Shown piece by piece: positions 10,445 through 21,530 of a stretch of DNA of 64,000 nucleotides. The position numbers and the translations under genes are program-made. Every line of letters begins with the position of its first letter. Positions within the stretch are counted from its first letter, which is position 1. Origin of the DNA: Purpureocillium takamizusanense. Lineage: Eukaryota; Ascomycota; Sordariomycetes; Hypocreales; Ophiocordycipitaceae. The stretch is from the NCBI RefSeq assembly GCF_022605165.1, contig NC_063069.1:4588001-4652000 (forward strand). The letters run 5' to 3'. Under the pieces are notes generated by a model. That model saw only the letters and a list, made by a program, of their open reading frames with translations, did no database searches and was not told where the DNA came from.

Positions 10445-10966
10445 ATGAAGCTCACCTTTGCCCTGTGCACTATGGCCACTCTGGCTACGGCGCTGCCAGC
10501 ACCGAAGGACCCCAACATCGGCGACCCGCTGGGTCTCGGCTACTCGATTGGTAGACACTTCGACCGGGATGTCGACCACGCCGACATCAACTCTCGCGGA
10601 GACACCGATGACTTGAAGGACGGAAAGCTCGGTCAGCCGGTGATTGCTAGGGACGTCACCGCAGAGAACGAGCGCCGTGGTGAACCCAAGTTCGGAGACT
10701 CGTTGTTTGGCGAGGGTGTCCGCCACGACCGTCGAGGCGAGCCGAAGTTCGGAGATTCCCTGTTCGGGGAGGGTGTCCGCCACGACCGTCGAGGCGAGCC
10801 CAAGTTTGGAGACTCCCTATTTGGGGAGGGTGTCCGTCACGATCGTCGAGATGAGCCGAAGTTTGGCGATTCGCTGTTTGGCGAAGGTGTCCGTCACGAC
10901 CGTCGAGGCGATCCCAAGTTTGGGGAGTCCGAGTTTGGCATCGGCGAGCGTCCCAAGTCCAACTAA
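10445..10966 (+). CDS. Kexin-processed repeat peptide precursor (KEP/RiPP-type)
   Basis: Intronless, 173 aa. Signal peptide residues 1-17 (MKLTFALCTMATLATALPA region), spacer 18-78, then five tandem 19-residue units at 79-97, 98-116, 117-135, 136-154 and 155-173. The first three are identical, GEPKFGDSLFGEGVRHDRR. The fourth starts with D, and the fifth is a C-terminal variant (GDPKFGESEFGIGERPKSN). Arg-Arg pairs at 77-78, 96-97, 115-116, 134-135 and 153-154 are Kex2-type dibasic sites, so Golgi processing should release several copies of a 17-residue peptide. This organisation is that of kexin-processed repeat proteins, including alpha-type pheromone precursors and dikaritin RiPP precursors. 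There is no Tyr in the core and no UstYa/DUF3328 gene nearby, so a linear signalling peptide is at least as likely as a cyclised metabolite. Function unknown. Confidence 0.88.
   Translation: MKLTFALCTMATLATALPAPKDPNIGDPLGLGYSIGRHFDRDVDHADINSRGDTDDLKDGKLGQPVIARDVTAENERRGEPKFGDSLFGEGVRHDRRGEPKFGDSLFGEGVRHDRRGEPKFGDSLFGEGVRHDRRDEPKFGDSLFGEGVRHDRRGDPKFGESEFGIGERPKSN
10679..10963 (+). repeat. Five in-frame 57-nt repeats encoding the peptide units
   Basis: Units at 10679-10735, 10736-10792, 10793-10849, 10850-10906 and 10907-10963. Units 1-3 differ from one another at many third positions (for example GGT/GGC, CCC/CCG, TTG/CTG/CTA, TTT/TTC), yet encode the same 19 residues. Unit 4 adds one replacement (G to D). 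Unit 5 is diverged after GES. Confidence 0.95.
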
Positions 10967-13900
10967 CGCAATGGCCACCATCTCCGGGACAATCTACGGG
11001 AACGGTGGACTCGCGAAAGCCAGCGCCGTATTTCGATATCAATGAACACCATCATCGCGATATCGGGTATCCTCAGATCGGAGAGTCTTCAGTTTCGGAG
11101 CGAGTTCACTGCCGTCACATTACCTCGAATTTCTCAAACTTTCTTCGCATGAGAGAAACACGAAGCGTTTTCCTTTCCTCGGACAGAATGTTTGCCAATT
11201 GAACGGCAGACGTATTGTCCGAATCGGACGGCACCTTCATTCTCCCATCACTACTACGATTATCCTGGCCAAAGACGAGAGAGAAGATCAGGCTACTGTT
11301 GAAATCAGATTGTACACGTTCATTAGTACGAAGAAAAATGAGTCAAGCTTCACAATCTATGGTACCGCCTACCTTACAACAGCCGTCGTGACGTGGCCTG
11401 ACGTGGGCGCGGCACGGGTACGGAGCTTCAGCAGAGTATTGTTGTGATACTCTACGCTACGTTTTTCAAAAGAAATAGATTGTACAGCCATGAAACGACT
11501 TTTTTGCGCCCCCGCTTGTGGTCTTGCGAGGCCCGGCGACTTTGGCTGTAATGAAGCTGCCCTAGGTACATATATGATAGGTCAAGGTTCCATAGTTGCC
11601 CAAGTTATATACATCAAGTCATGAACTTCCACCGATTATGCTCCAAGCTCGTATCTAAGTCATAGCGTACCTATGGTGTTTGTACCAGACCCCTGAGCAT
11701 CGGGGCAGAATCGCAGCACTGGCCTAGATACTGGCTCTAGGATAAGTGCACCTGAGCGCCATGGCAGAACAAAAGATACATGTACCCGCTGCGTAGAGAT
11801 TGACCCTGGAACTATTCTTAATAAGCGCTTTCTCTTACACGGAAAAGGTTAAAAGCCAAGAAGAGCCCGATTCTCAGCAGGCGTGCGGACCACTGGGGCG
11901 GTAAGGCGATGCTTTGTTGAGATCTGTACAGGTTTCGCTGAGCAGCGGCTTTGGCGTGACACCAGTTGAGTCGTGTCGGGGGACCTGTCCAGATTTGGCT
12001 CGATAATTAGTGAGATAGATAACAACAAATAATTGGACACGTCCGCAGACACGTAGCGTAGTGATGATAGTCGCTCCTTGTTCGAGTCAGCTTCGAAACG
12101 TTTCAGCTATGATGTGCCCCCAATTGAATGGCAACCTAAACCAGTAATTGGAACTTGGAATTTATACAATGATTATCCATAATTGGTGAGATAATAAGAA
12201 ATGGGAACTCTAGTATCAGTTTAGTTGGCTGCATGTTGAAGATTGTGTCATTTGTTCGCCTATGAGCGAGAAGTAAGTTCGAAATAGTCCGTACATTACA
12301 GACAATTCCTGAACCTCTCATCCCCGGTGCTGTGTTGGTTTTGTACCGTATTTGCTTGGACGTGCGGCCTGTTTTGGTCCTTTTTAGAACCTTTTGATGT
12401 TTCAGGCGGCGTGGGCGACATGCTGTGTGTTCGTAGGTGCTCATGTATGCGCGCTAAGAAGAGACACGACGCCATCGAGTTCATGTTCTCTTCGAGTTAA
12501 GCTACGCAGCTACATGTACCGGTTGTTAGCGAAGCTCCGCAGACTGCTTTTGAACCTCGCTCATGTGTCAGATCTTCCCTTCCCGCTTCCGGGCGGCAGC
12601 TGGAGCCCATGCCACGCTCCAACTACAGCCCAGATGCCACAGTAGCCTGACTGTCTAAGGACGACGCTCGATAACAGACCGGGGCGAAACAAAGCGCAGA
12701 CATGCAGCATACGTTCCCATTTGCGGATTCGCGCCATCGGCACTCGATCTTGAGTCGCGCACAATTGCGGTATGCGCGGAACTTTGCACCTCCGACGTCT
12801 GAGTCGGCACAGTTTCCGCCATGGCATCGGTGAGAAGCTTGCATGGTGGCGATCCGACGGGGGATATCTGTGATCGACCGTCAGGACCCGACATCGGCCG
12901 TTCATCGAGTCCTCGCGACACGCCTCTGGTCTGCCTTTGAGCGTTGAACATTCATTTGTGCGCTCACACTTGGCAAACGGCATGGACGGACCGGCGTTGG
13001 ATAAGTTCGGCGGACCCAGGAACCTCCGAGGCCGGAGTCTTCATCAGGTCGCCGAGCACTTGTAATAGCGATTGGTCCGGCCATCGGTTGACGGTATCTA
13101 TATCCCGAGTCCGGTCTCAAAGGAAGGCCACGGGACATAAACATCAACGATCATTGGCCTTATAACCTGCTTGAGCCGTGCCGACACGTGTGACGGCACG
13201 GAACTTGGACCCCGACGACCCACGTGATGCTGCTTTGGAGAAGGTCAACGACATGACCCCTACTCCGTACGGAGTACATTCATTCATGTTCGTGACCAGG
13301 GGGGAGGGGGGTCCTCGCAGCAGCATCAGCAGCAGCAGCAGCATGGCGCTCCACCTGGTGGTACATGTAATGCTTGGAGCATACTTGCAGCTTGCCCCAT
13401 GGACGGCAGAGACCAATGGCACTGAAAACTGCCGACAGGGCTTCCCGCGTGCCGCCTGCATGCAGCACCGGCGTGAGCATGGTGTGGATGTTGTGGCACG
13501 GGGGAAGGGGGGGGGGCGGCGGCTGCGGCGGCGTGGAGCGCGTGCGGGACGAGCCGCACACTTTGTCAGAGCCCATGCAGCAGAGGGGTCCCCGTCACGC
13601 CATACTTGAACCAGGCAAACGTCGTCAGGTGATGGAGCTCCGTACGGTGTGCGAAGAGTACCTGCAGTAGGTAGCCGTCGCACGTCGCGGCAGGACGGTG
13701 TGCACGATTTTGGATTCGCGTCAGTAATGTATGTACAGAATATGTATGTATGTACGAGAACAAGCATCAGCCTCCGCATACATACACCTCGTGTTTGCCA
13801 CAAGTCGGGTACCGAATACGTGCCGTATGCTACGGTTTCGTCTTTGTGGGACCCTGTCAATGCACAACCCGCATGCCACCATCGTCTTCACAGCTACTCA

Positions 13901-15158
13901 ATAGTCGCCCGTTATATTGCTTCATGTATGCCCTCGGGCAACCACCTTTATCATTCACCTGGGTTCTCGATGGTTTCGATCCAATTGGATTGGACGGACG
14001 TCTGACACCACCCCATGGCTATCCACCGACCCCCATCTCAGACATTGCCCCAGCCTCCAGGCCCCCACCGAGGTGTGCTGGGCTGGGGCAGCTGCAACGT
14101 CGAAATCCCGTCACATTCCGCAGCACTCTGTCGATATTGTAGGCGCCTTCCTGGGGAAAATCGAGGGTTGATGCGGGAGGGTCAAGCCGTCGGTCGGTCA
14201 AGGCAGGCAGGCCGTGCGAAACGACAACGATGCCACGCCAACCACGCCCCCCCTGCCCCCTCGGGGCCCATCGATTTCTGCTCGGTGTGTTGCTCGTGTT
14301 TCGGCCACTGGGCCGCCGCGTAACACGAAATTCCAATGTGCATCCACCTCGCCGAGCCGTCATGCAGATGGAAAGTGACTGCTCACCCAGTACAGAGCCG
14401 GCGGGTACCGGATTGGTGTCGTCGGGGAGACGAGGGGAGGGCAAGGGAGAGCGTAGAAAAAAATACCCGACGATGCTCGTCGACGGTGGCGACTGCTACA
14501 CCGGCCGACAGGGATGATGGCGCGCCGGTCATGACGAGAGTGGCGGCGGGGAAGACCAATGCGGCACGCATCAAGATATCGGAAGACGGCGTCTCGGAAG
14601 GTGGCCGTGAGCCCTGCACCTCCGTCACGAGACCGGAGCAACCCTTCCCCCCCCCTTGCCACCCCTGTTGCCAGCGCAGGAATGGTGGTCAGCTCCCTGT
14701 GTCGACCTTGTACTCGCCCGTCGCCGGAGCATCGGCCCCACTCGGACTCGGCGGAAACTGTGGGGCATCGCGGATCGGTCCGCATCCCGATTCGGAAGGG
14801 GCCCGGGCCTGCGGGCGCCGTCATGCTTCAATTTGCTGTCGCCCCCTCGGGGGGGTCCAAAGACCAAATGCTCGAATTGTCAAATGGCTGCCTACTAGCG
14901 GCTCTGTATATACAATCATTGCCTGCCAGTCTGTAGAGCGGCTTGAGCGAGCCTTGTCCGTGCCGCCGCCATTGAAAGTACATGAATGAATGCCCCCATC
15001 GCGGCCACATAGATGCACCCAAACCATAATAAAAGAAAACCAGTATGCTCCCCCCGCGCCCGATGATGACGTTTTCAAGCACAATGCTGTCCCAGATGCA
15101 CACTCACACACCACTCGTCCCAGCCAAAAAGCGCAATATGTGACAGAAAGTATGTGCT
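10967..15158. other. 4.2 kb without an intact gene
   Basis: The first about 150 nt carry a possible out-of-frame degenerate copy of the peptide repeat. 11.1-12.5 kb is visibly more AT-rich than neighbouring genes. A broken Zn2Cys6 motif lies at 12725-12821 on the minus strand. Between 13.2 and 15.1 kb there are only compositional open frames with homopolymer tracts. No complete gene could be supported. Confidence 0.5.
12725..12821 (-). pseudogene. Relic of a Zn2Cys6 transcription-factor DNA-binding motif
   Basis: On the minus strand one frame reads C-RLRRRR-C-K (second and third zinc cysteines with the basic six-residue linker). The frame shifted by one base then reads Y-RN-C-ARLKIE-C-RW (fourth position Cys changed to Tyr, fifth and sixth cysteines with the normal six-residue gap). 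The first cysteine position is Arg. The pattern C-x6-C, x2, C-x6-C fits the fungal binuclear cluster, broken by a frameshift and two lost cysteines. No fungal_trans domain follows. Inferred remnant, no start or stop assigned. Confidence 0.5.
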
Positions 15159-18100
15159 TCAGCTATCCCAGATAGCCCCATACGCGGGAACGCCCCGCGT
15201 CTCCAGACCGTACACGACCTTTTTGGTGATTTTCTCATTTGCAATGATGACGACGGCTTCGGCACCGAATTCTCTCACGAGATTGTACCCCATCTTGACA
15301 AGGTCGGGCCGGCCCTTGACCTTTGTGTCGTGGATCACCGCATTGGGGATTGTCTTGTAGATGGTGCTAAGCACAGCCTTGCCAAACGTCTTCTCAGGAT
15401 TCGGTGTTGACCAGATGAGTTGCGTGGGGCAGCTAGGCTGGCTGATGTGGCCAAGAAGAGGCCCGATGCCAGAGCCGGTGGCAATGACAACGATGCGGTT
15501 GAACAGAGTTGCAATGCGCATGACACCGCAGGTGGGCACGCCGCGTACCCAGAGCTTCGTCGGCGGGTTGCGAATGCACGACTTGGTCCAATCGCCCGCG
15601 TTGGACACGACCAGAGAGTATCCCTTTTGGCTCGTGAGCTCATTCGGCTCGGGCTGCGGAATAGTCGCGAAGGAGTGCCACTCCAGGAGAGGTCGCCTCG
15701 AGATTCGCGTGAAGCTGCCGTTGACCGGGAAGGTGTAGCCAAAGTTGAGCATGATGGCGTGATCCGACAGCGGAATGGCGTCCACGGGGACCTTGCGAAG
15801 CCAGAACCACGACGAGGCGATGCTGCAGGTTGCGACTCCAAGCATCCAGAAACTGGGGCTTCGGATGAGCGCAAGCCCGAGATCCTCGCCGACAGGGGTG
15901 GCATCGTAGACAGACAAGACGGTGCGAATCCAAAACAGAGCCAGAGCGGTCCAGCCGAGGAAACGGTGGAGGCGCTCAAAGCTGTTGTGGTACTTCTTGC
16001 GGAAGGTCGGGTATGCGAAGCCCACGATGGCGCAGCAGAGAAGTGTCAACACCCAGGAGACAAAGATGGACGCAGGCGAGTCTGTCGTGTTGTTTTGCGC
16101 GTATGCCACAGTCGAGCGGACGGTCGATGCCAGTAGCCAAGTAGTAGCGCACACGCCTGCGCCCGAGTGAATACCTCCCAGGTGGTAGATTTTGGCGCAT
16201 CGGCGACGGATCGCCAAGGGCGCCGCCTTGGGCACGGAGCAGAAAATGGTGTAGAGAATATTGATGACGATGTCCTGGCGGACGAGCACCGCCGTGACGA
16301 GGTTGGCGGCCGTGAGCGTGCCGAGCCATTCCGGACCCGCGTGGAGAAGAAGCAGGGCAACAAGCGCGCCGATGTTGACGATGCCGATGAAGCTGAACAG
16401 GGTGCGGTAGACAATGAGGATCCTGTGTCGCAGGCCACGGAAGGGCTGCGGAATGTCCTTGTCGGGGATGTCCTTGGAGAGGTCGAGCTTCTCCGACTCG
16501 GCCGTGAGGGTCGACGTCGAAGAGATGGAGCGCGTCTCCACCAATGTTCCGCAGTCGCTGACCGGCTTCTCGGGGGACGTGGGCCGCTTCTCGCTGAGCT
16601 CGGCCTGTAGAGCCAGTGCTCGAAGAGCCTGCTTGTCAATCTTGCCGTTGGTGGTGGTTGGGAATTCGTCAAGCTGGTGGACCCTACTGGGGATGGCGTA
16701 GTAGGGCTGCAGCTTGCGAGTGTAGTCGAGGATAGATTCAATGTCTTGTTTTGACGGGACGATGAAGCCGTGAATTTCTCCGTCGATCAGGAGCACCGTG
16801 GCGCGAGTGACGCCAGGCGCGGATGCCAGCGACGACGAGACACCGTCGAGTTCCACCCGGAATCCCTGATTCAAAAAGATGTGAGATGGTGTTCGTAGAT
16901 ATGACACGAAGCCATCGCCGGGCCAAGGGGACAGGGGTTTGGGCGAGGCGAGGCGTCAGTCACTAGGGCAACTCGACTCACCTTGACCTTGACCTGATCG
17001 TCACAGCGCCCTAGAATGTCAATGTTCCCGTCGTGTCTCCACTGGCCCAGATCCCCGGTACAGTACATGTGCGATCTGGTGAGACATACCCTCTGTTAGC
17101 TCGGTCCCGCACAGCTGGAGCTTCTGGATCTATCAAGCACTTACCCATCGCCAGCAAATTTATCAGGAATGTAGGCCTCCTTTGTCTTGGATTCGAGCCC
17201 CACGTAGCCACGAGTGACTCCGTGGCCTCCAGCCCACATGACGCCAGAAACGCCTACAGGTACCGGTTCGCTCTTGTCGTCGAGGATGTAAACGGTGTTA
17301 TTGGGTGTGGGGCGACCGATGGAGATCGGCTCGCCAGGGATATGTTTGGACATGGTGTTAACGATGGTCGTCTCCGTAGGGCCACAGCAGTTCCAGTAGG
17401 TGGCATGCGCGGCCCAGAGGTCGGCGAGGTCTTGCGAGGTAGGCTCGCCTGCCGTGGCGACGACCTTGATGTTCGGGTATGTGGCTGGGTGGTATTTAGA
17501 TAGTATGGTGGGCGTGCAGATGAGGACATCGAGCTGCAAGGAGTGCATCAGGAGAGGTCAGCAGGCTGCGCCTAGCGTTATGTATCATGCAGCACAGTAC
17601 ATGAAAGGAATAGGATTGGACAGGACGTGACATAAATTTTGTCACGGTACGGACAACAGGATCGGAGATAGGGGCGTTGAACAGTATGAGCCATGGCTGG
17701 AACCTACCTCCTGGATTGTAGACTCCCACTTGGAACCCCGGACAACAAGGGTGCCGCCATTGCACAGACATGCGAAGATCTCCCAGGCAGCTATGTTGCA
17801 GTTAGCAGGGGTCCGACTCATGTCCGGCAGAACGAGATCGGGAGGTTGATGCTGCAGGGCCTAGAAGGGTCCAACTGGTGCAAGGCTACGATCGTGAGAC
17901 TGGCCTGCAGGAAGAAGGACCCAACCCGTATACGGCATAACGAGATCGTGACTTTGACGCCGCGGGGAAGATGGCCTATCCAGGCTCAAGGAGGTAGGCT
18001 TACCCATGTCGAAGCTTATGTTGAGAACTTGCCCAACACACATCCCTGGGCGGATCCCTAGCCCTCCGGGGTATAGGCAGACCAGGTTGGCCACGTTTTT

Positions 18101-18826
18101 GTGTGTGACGTCGACGCCTTTTGGTTTCCCAGTAGTCCCTATGCGAAATGGGTGATGGCGTCAGTACGACGTTGCAAGCTGAGCGGAGCAGGGGACGGGA
18201 GGAGGGGAGGGGAAGAGGGGGGCTACTAGAGCCAACACCATGTCGGACGCACCAGATGTGTAAATAACATAGCAGCCTGAGTCGGGAGTCGCAAGGTCGA
18301 TCCAGTGGTCTGTGGGAGAAGCGAAGGTAGGGCACTCGGCCATGCATTGGTCAACAAGCACGGGGGTGAGGCCCGGGAAAAGGTTTCGAATGCGATGTTC
18401 CGTCGTTGAGAGACAGAGGACGATTTCGCCCTCAGACTGTTCGACAACGTGCCGTATCGTCGAGTCTGGGACCACCCCGCCGTCGAGGGGGACGTATTGA
18501 GCGCCGCATGAAAGAATCGCCCAGATACCGACGACCATCTCCAGGCCCCTCTTGACGACGAGGGGTATCCTCTGATGCGGTTGCACGCCGAGGGCACGAA
18601 GCCTCAAGGCGAGAATCTGAGCATGTCCCGCAAGCTCACGATATGTCAACTCGCGGGGAATACCTGTGGAGAGATCGCGAACTGCTACGGAGGAAGGGCC
18701 TGTCGTGGCCTGATGGTAGAAGGCGGCGGTGAGGGTCGGGAAGGGACAAGAGACTGTTTCACCTCGGGTGAAGGGCTCCATGTCCCGCGGCGAGGGTTTC
18801 CTCGACACTGGGCCGGTGACGGCCAT
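15159..18826 (-). CDS. TmpB-like adenylate-forming enzyme fused to ferric-reductase-like membrane flavoprotein, 6 exons
   Basis: Exons 18826-18253, 18138-18004, 17790-17708, 17533-17145, 17075-16982 and 16865-15159; 993 aa; every junction is GT-AG and in phase. Residues 1-506 are an ANL adenylation domain: A3 YTSGTTGKPKGV (189-200), FDMAAWEIF, A5 NCCGPTETTI (312-321), A7 YCTGDL (398-403), A8 GRCDDQVKVKGFRVEL, A10 NGKIDK (498-503). No carrier-protein motif (LGGxS) follows. Instead, after a Ser/Thr linker, several membrane helices with an FRKKYHNSFERLHRFLGW loop lead into a flavodoxin-reductase-like region with VIATGSGIGPLLGH for NAD(P) binding and a C-terminal AIWDS. As I recall, this architecture is that of Aspergillus nidulans TmpB, which with TmpA is linked to signalling for asexual development. 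The substrate is unknown. It is not a peptide synthetase: carrier and condensation domains are absent. Confidence 0.88.
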
Positions 18827-18918
18827 GATGTCTAGGAGAGCAACAAGGGAATGGGGGTAAGGATGAAGAGTATCAGGAGGATCAAGGAGGCAGAATGGGG
18901 GAGGGGATGGGGAGGGGA

Positions 18919-18938
18919 GGGGGGGGGGGGGGGGGGGG
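18919..18938 (+). repeat. G20 homopolymer
   Basis: Twenty consecutive G about 95 nt upstream of the TmpB-like ATG (a C20 run on the coding strand leader). Length in an assembly is uncertain for such runs. Confidence 0.8.
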
Positions 18939-19303
18939 CCAGACAGATGGACTGGGATATAACAAGACCACAACGTGTAAGAGGAGTGACGTTGATGGGA
19001 GACGACAGGAAAGCCGTTGGCAGATCTGTGCTCACTGCATGTTGCCTCGTGGCACAGCCGCGACGGAAAGCGGCTTTATATAGTTTTGCGAAGCTCTTCG
19101 GGAGGCGGAGTGCAATCCCAGCCCAACCCTGAGCCGGGCTCTTTTGTCCCGGCAACCCTGACTACATGGCCGGACGGAGGGCGGGCGGCTCCATGTGAAG
19201 CACGAAGGAGGCCGACATGGGGAAGGTGGAGGTGCTCACTCACCCGCGGCGAGTCGAGGTATGGATGGGTAGGTAGGTACGTATGGTATGGGCAAGGCGT
19301 GGC

Positions 19304-19365
19304 ATGGCAGCGCGCATGGCATGGCATGGCAGCACGCATGGCATGGCATGGGAGGCATGGCATGG
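19304..19365 (+). repeat. GGCAT pentanucleotide array
   Basis: Imperfect tandem GGCAT units with interspersed GCAGCGC/GCAGCAC spacers. A similar array lies at 35050-35090. Confidence 0.7.
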
Positions 19366-19458
19366 GGCCACCCGCCGCCGCTGCCGCCGCCCCCGGGACG
19401 CCGACATGGACATGGAGTGGACCGAACCGGCAGGCCCGACTACCTACGGAGGCGAGTT

Positions 19459-19486
19459 CGAGTCGAGTCGAGTCGAGTCGAGTCGA
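19459..19486 (+). repeat. (GAGTC)n pentanucleotide repeat
   Basis: About five and a half perfect units of GAGTC. Confidence 0.85.
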
Positions 19487-20808
19487 AGGGAGCGAGGGAA
19501 GAAGCGACCTGCCTCACAAGCGCAACTCCACGTCAGCGATAGTCCCCCCGGGGGGGTAAACGCCGCGCCGCAGCGCGCATGGCTTGGTACGGTACGGGCA
19601 AGCAAAAGGGAAAGCCTGCAGGACGAGTAGCGAGACGAGAAAGCAAGGAAGCGTGAGCAAACAGGGCAGCAAGGCAGGCATGAGCATGCAGCAAAGGTGC
19701 TGCCAGCAGCCGGTAGGATGGTGGCCCAGTGCGAGGAGGCCACACGGAGGCCCTGCTTCGCTTGGGTGTTCGGCCTCGGAGGGCGGGCGGCTCTGCCTCG
19801 CGCCCCGGGGGGGGGGGGGGGCACGGCGCCGTGGCGATAGGGCCGCCAACAGCTGGGGCTTGTGGACAAGGGCAGAGCAGAGCAGACAGGGCAGGATAGG
19901 ACAGGACATGGGGGTTGGCAAAAGGTAAGGTTGGGTGTGTAGTGGTTGTGGAGCATGCGACGACGTTCGATTGCCGAGTGAACTTGTATGGACGTACGTA
20001 CGTACGTACGAAACGCACAATAGAGCGCGTGTTAGTTGTTGTCGCATTCCGGCAGCGGAGACGTTCCGGGGGCGTGGATGGATGACAGGGCGAGGAGGAG
20101 TGAAGGGAAGGAGGGGGGGGGGTGAGTGTCTGCGCTCATCAACTGTGTTGTGCGTCTTGTTGCCTGCCTAGGCTTGACTTGGCTTCGTCTAATTGTTGCG
20201 CCTGCGCGTGTCGACCAACGACATGATGGACTCGACGTTGAAACCAGGGGACCCCTTGGAATGCCTTGGCCTTCTTACTCATCCTTTTCTGCGCGCGTGT
20301 CTGGTGCGCACCAGGGGGGAGTGGCTAGGCGAGAGACGAAGCACGAGTAAGAGGGGGTGGATGACGACGAGCAGATAAAAAAGAAGGGCACAGAGGAGGA
20401 GGAGGAGGAGGAGCAGGCGGAGCCCGAGGGAGGGGGGTGGGCGGGCGGAAGGCGAGCTCGGCGGCGGACCGGCGGCGGAGGGAGGACGGCGCGGTGGGGG
20501 AGAAGGGAGGGGGCGTGTCGTCCGTGTGCCTGGTCCTGGTCCTGGTCTGGTCTTGTGGGCAACGACGACGACGACGACAATGCCGAGGACGACGACGACG
20601 ATAAGTGACGGAAGCACGTTGAGAGGGGACTTGGGGTCGGATGGACGACGCCCGATCAAGGCAAAGGGTACAGAGAGACCGGGAAGAATGCCGTGTCTGG
20701 CGGCCGGAGACCCCAAAGGGGAAAGATGCAACCGCCGTGTTTGCCAAAAGGAGAATTGAGCAACGAGCTTGAAGCCACGCGGACAGCAGCGGGCGATGCT
20801 TGTTGCAT

Positions 20809-20834
20809 ATACATACATACATACATACATACAT
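20809..20834 (+). repeat. (ATAC)n tetranucleotide repeat
   Basis: About six tandem units. On the opposite strand it reads GTAT, the same motif as the 21503-21530 array. Confidence 0.85.
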
Positions 20835-21403
20835 GTATATCAGGCACTCTAGGGCTGGGCTGGCACTTTGTTTGCGTCTGGTGGTGCGGTGTACAAAGTA
20901 GTACGTAGATGGAAAAAAGGTGGGCGGGTGGGTGGATGGGTGTGGGTGTGTGTGTGTGTGTGTGTTGCGCCTGAGCGGGCGTCTATTTGTGAGACATTGC
21001 TCGAACCATGGGCCGCGAGCGATAGATGATGGCAAGAGTGAGAGAGAGAGAGAGAGAGGGGGGAGACGGAGACGGAGACGAAGAGGGAGAGAGAGAGGGT
21101 GAGAGGCGAGACGGAGATAGACAAGAGACAGCGAGGATGGCACGAACAAGTAATCCGGCGCGACGACTGGACCCCCCGCCAGCGTCTCAGCCCGGCAGCT
21201 CCACCCACAGCACAGCACGGGGACAGGGGTCTACATGTAGTTGGTGGTCGTCAAGGTACCGAGTTATCTTGTTGCGCCGACCAGTGACCGAGAGTCCCAC
21301 CTCGCCGGGACCGCGGGAGCTGAGTGAGGGTGCCATCAGGTGCATCTGCGGCGGCCGCGGCGGTGGCGTGTTGAGAGTTGCTGTATGGATGTATGTATGT
21401 ACA

Positions 21404-21530
21404 TGTGTGTGTGTGTGTGTGTAGGCAGGCACGCACGCACGCACGCACGCATCGATGATGTACGTACGTACGTAGTATGGTCTGCGTGTACAGTATGTGT
21501 GCGTATGTATGTATGTATGTATGTATGTAT
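21404..21530 (+). repeat. Compound microsatellite cluster
   Basis: Contains (TG)n at 21404-21422, (GCAC)n at 21428-21450, TACG units at 21461-21474 and (GTAT)n at 21503-21530. Confidence 0.85.

Noticed and set aside
10445..10966. Calling the repeat gene a dikaritin (ustiloxin-type) precursor
   Set aside because: Core has no Tyr and no UstYa-type gene is present; only the repeat and RR processing pattern is shared.
13178..13609. 143-codon plus-strand frame
   Set aside because: Ser and Gly/Arg runs from AGC and GGC repeats; no signal peptide, family motif or splice extension.
15159..18826. Calling the adenylation protein a nonribosomal peptide synthetase
   Set aside because: No carrier, condensation or thioesterase/reductase motif; the A-domain runs into membrane helices.
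20325..21218. 297-codon minus-strand frame
   Set aside because: Made of Ser/Pro/Leu and Thr-His runs produced by simple repeats; no fold-like segments or splice support.
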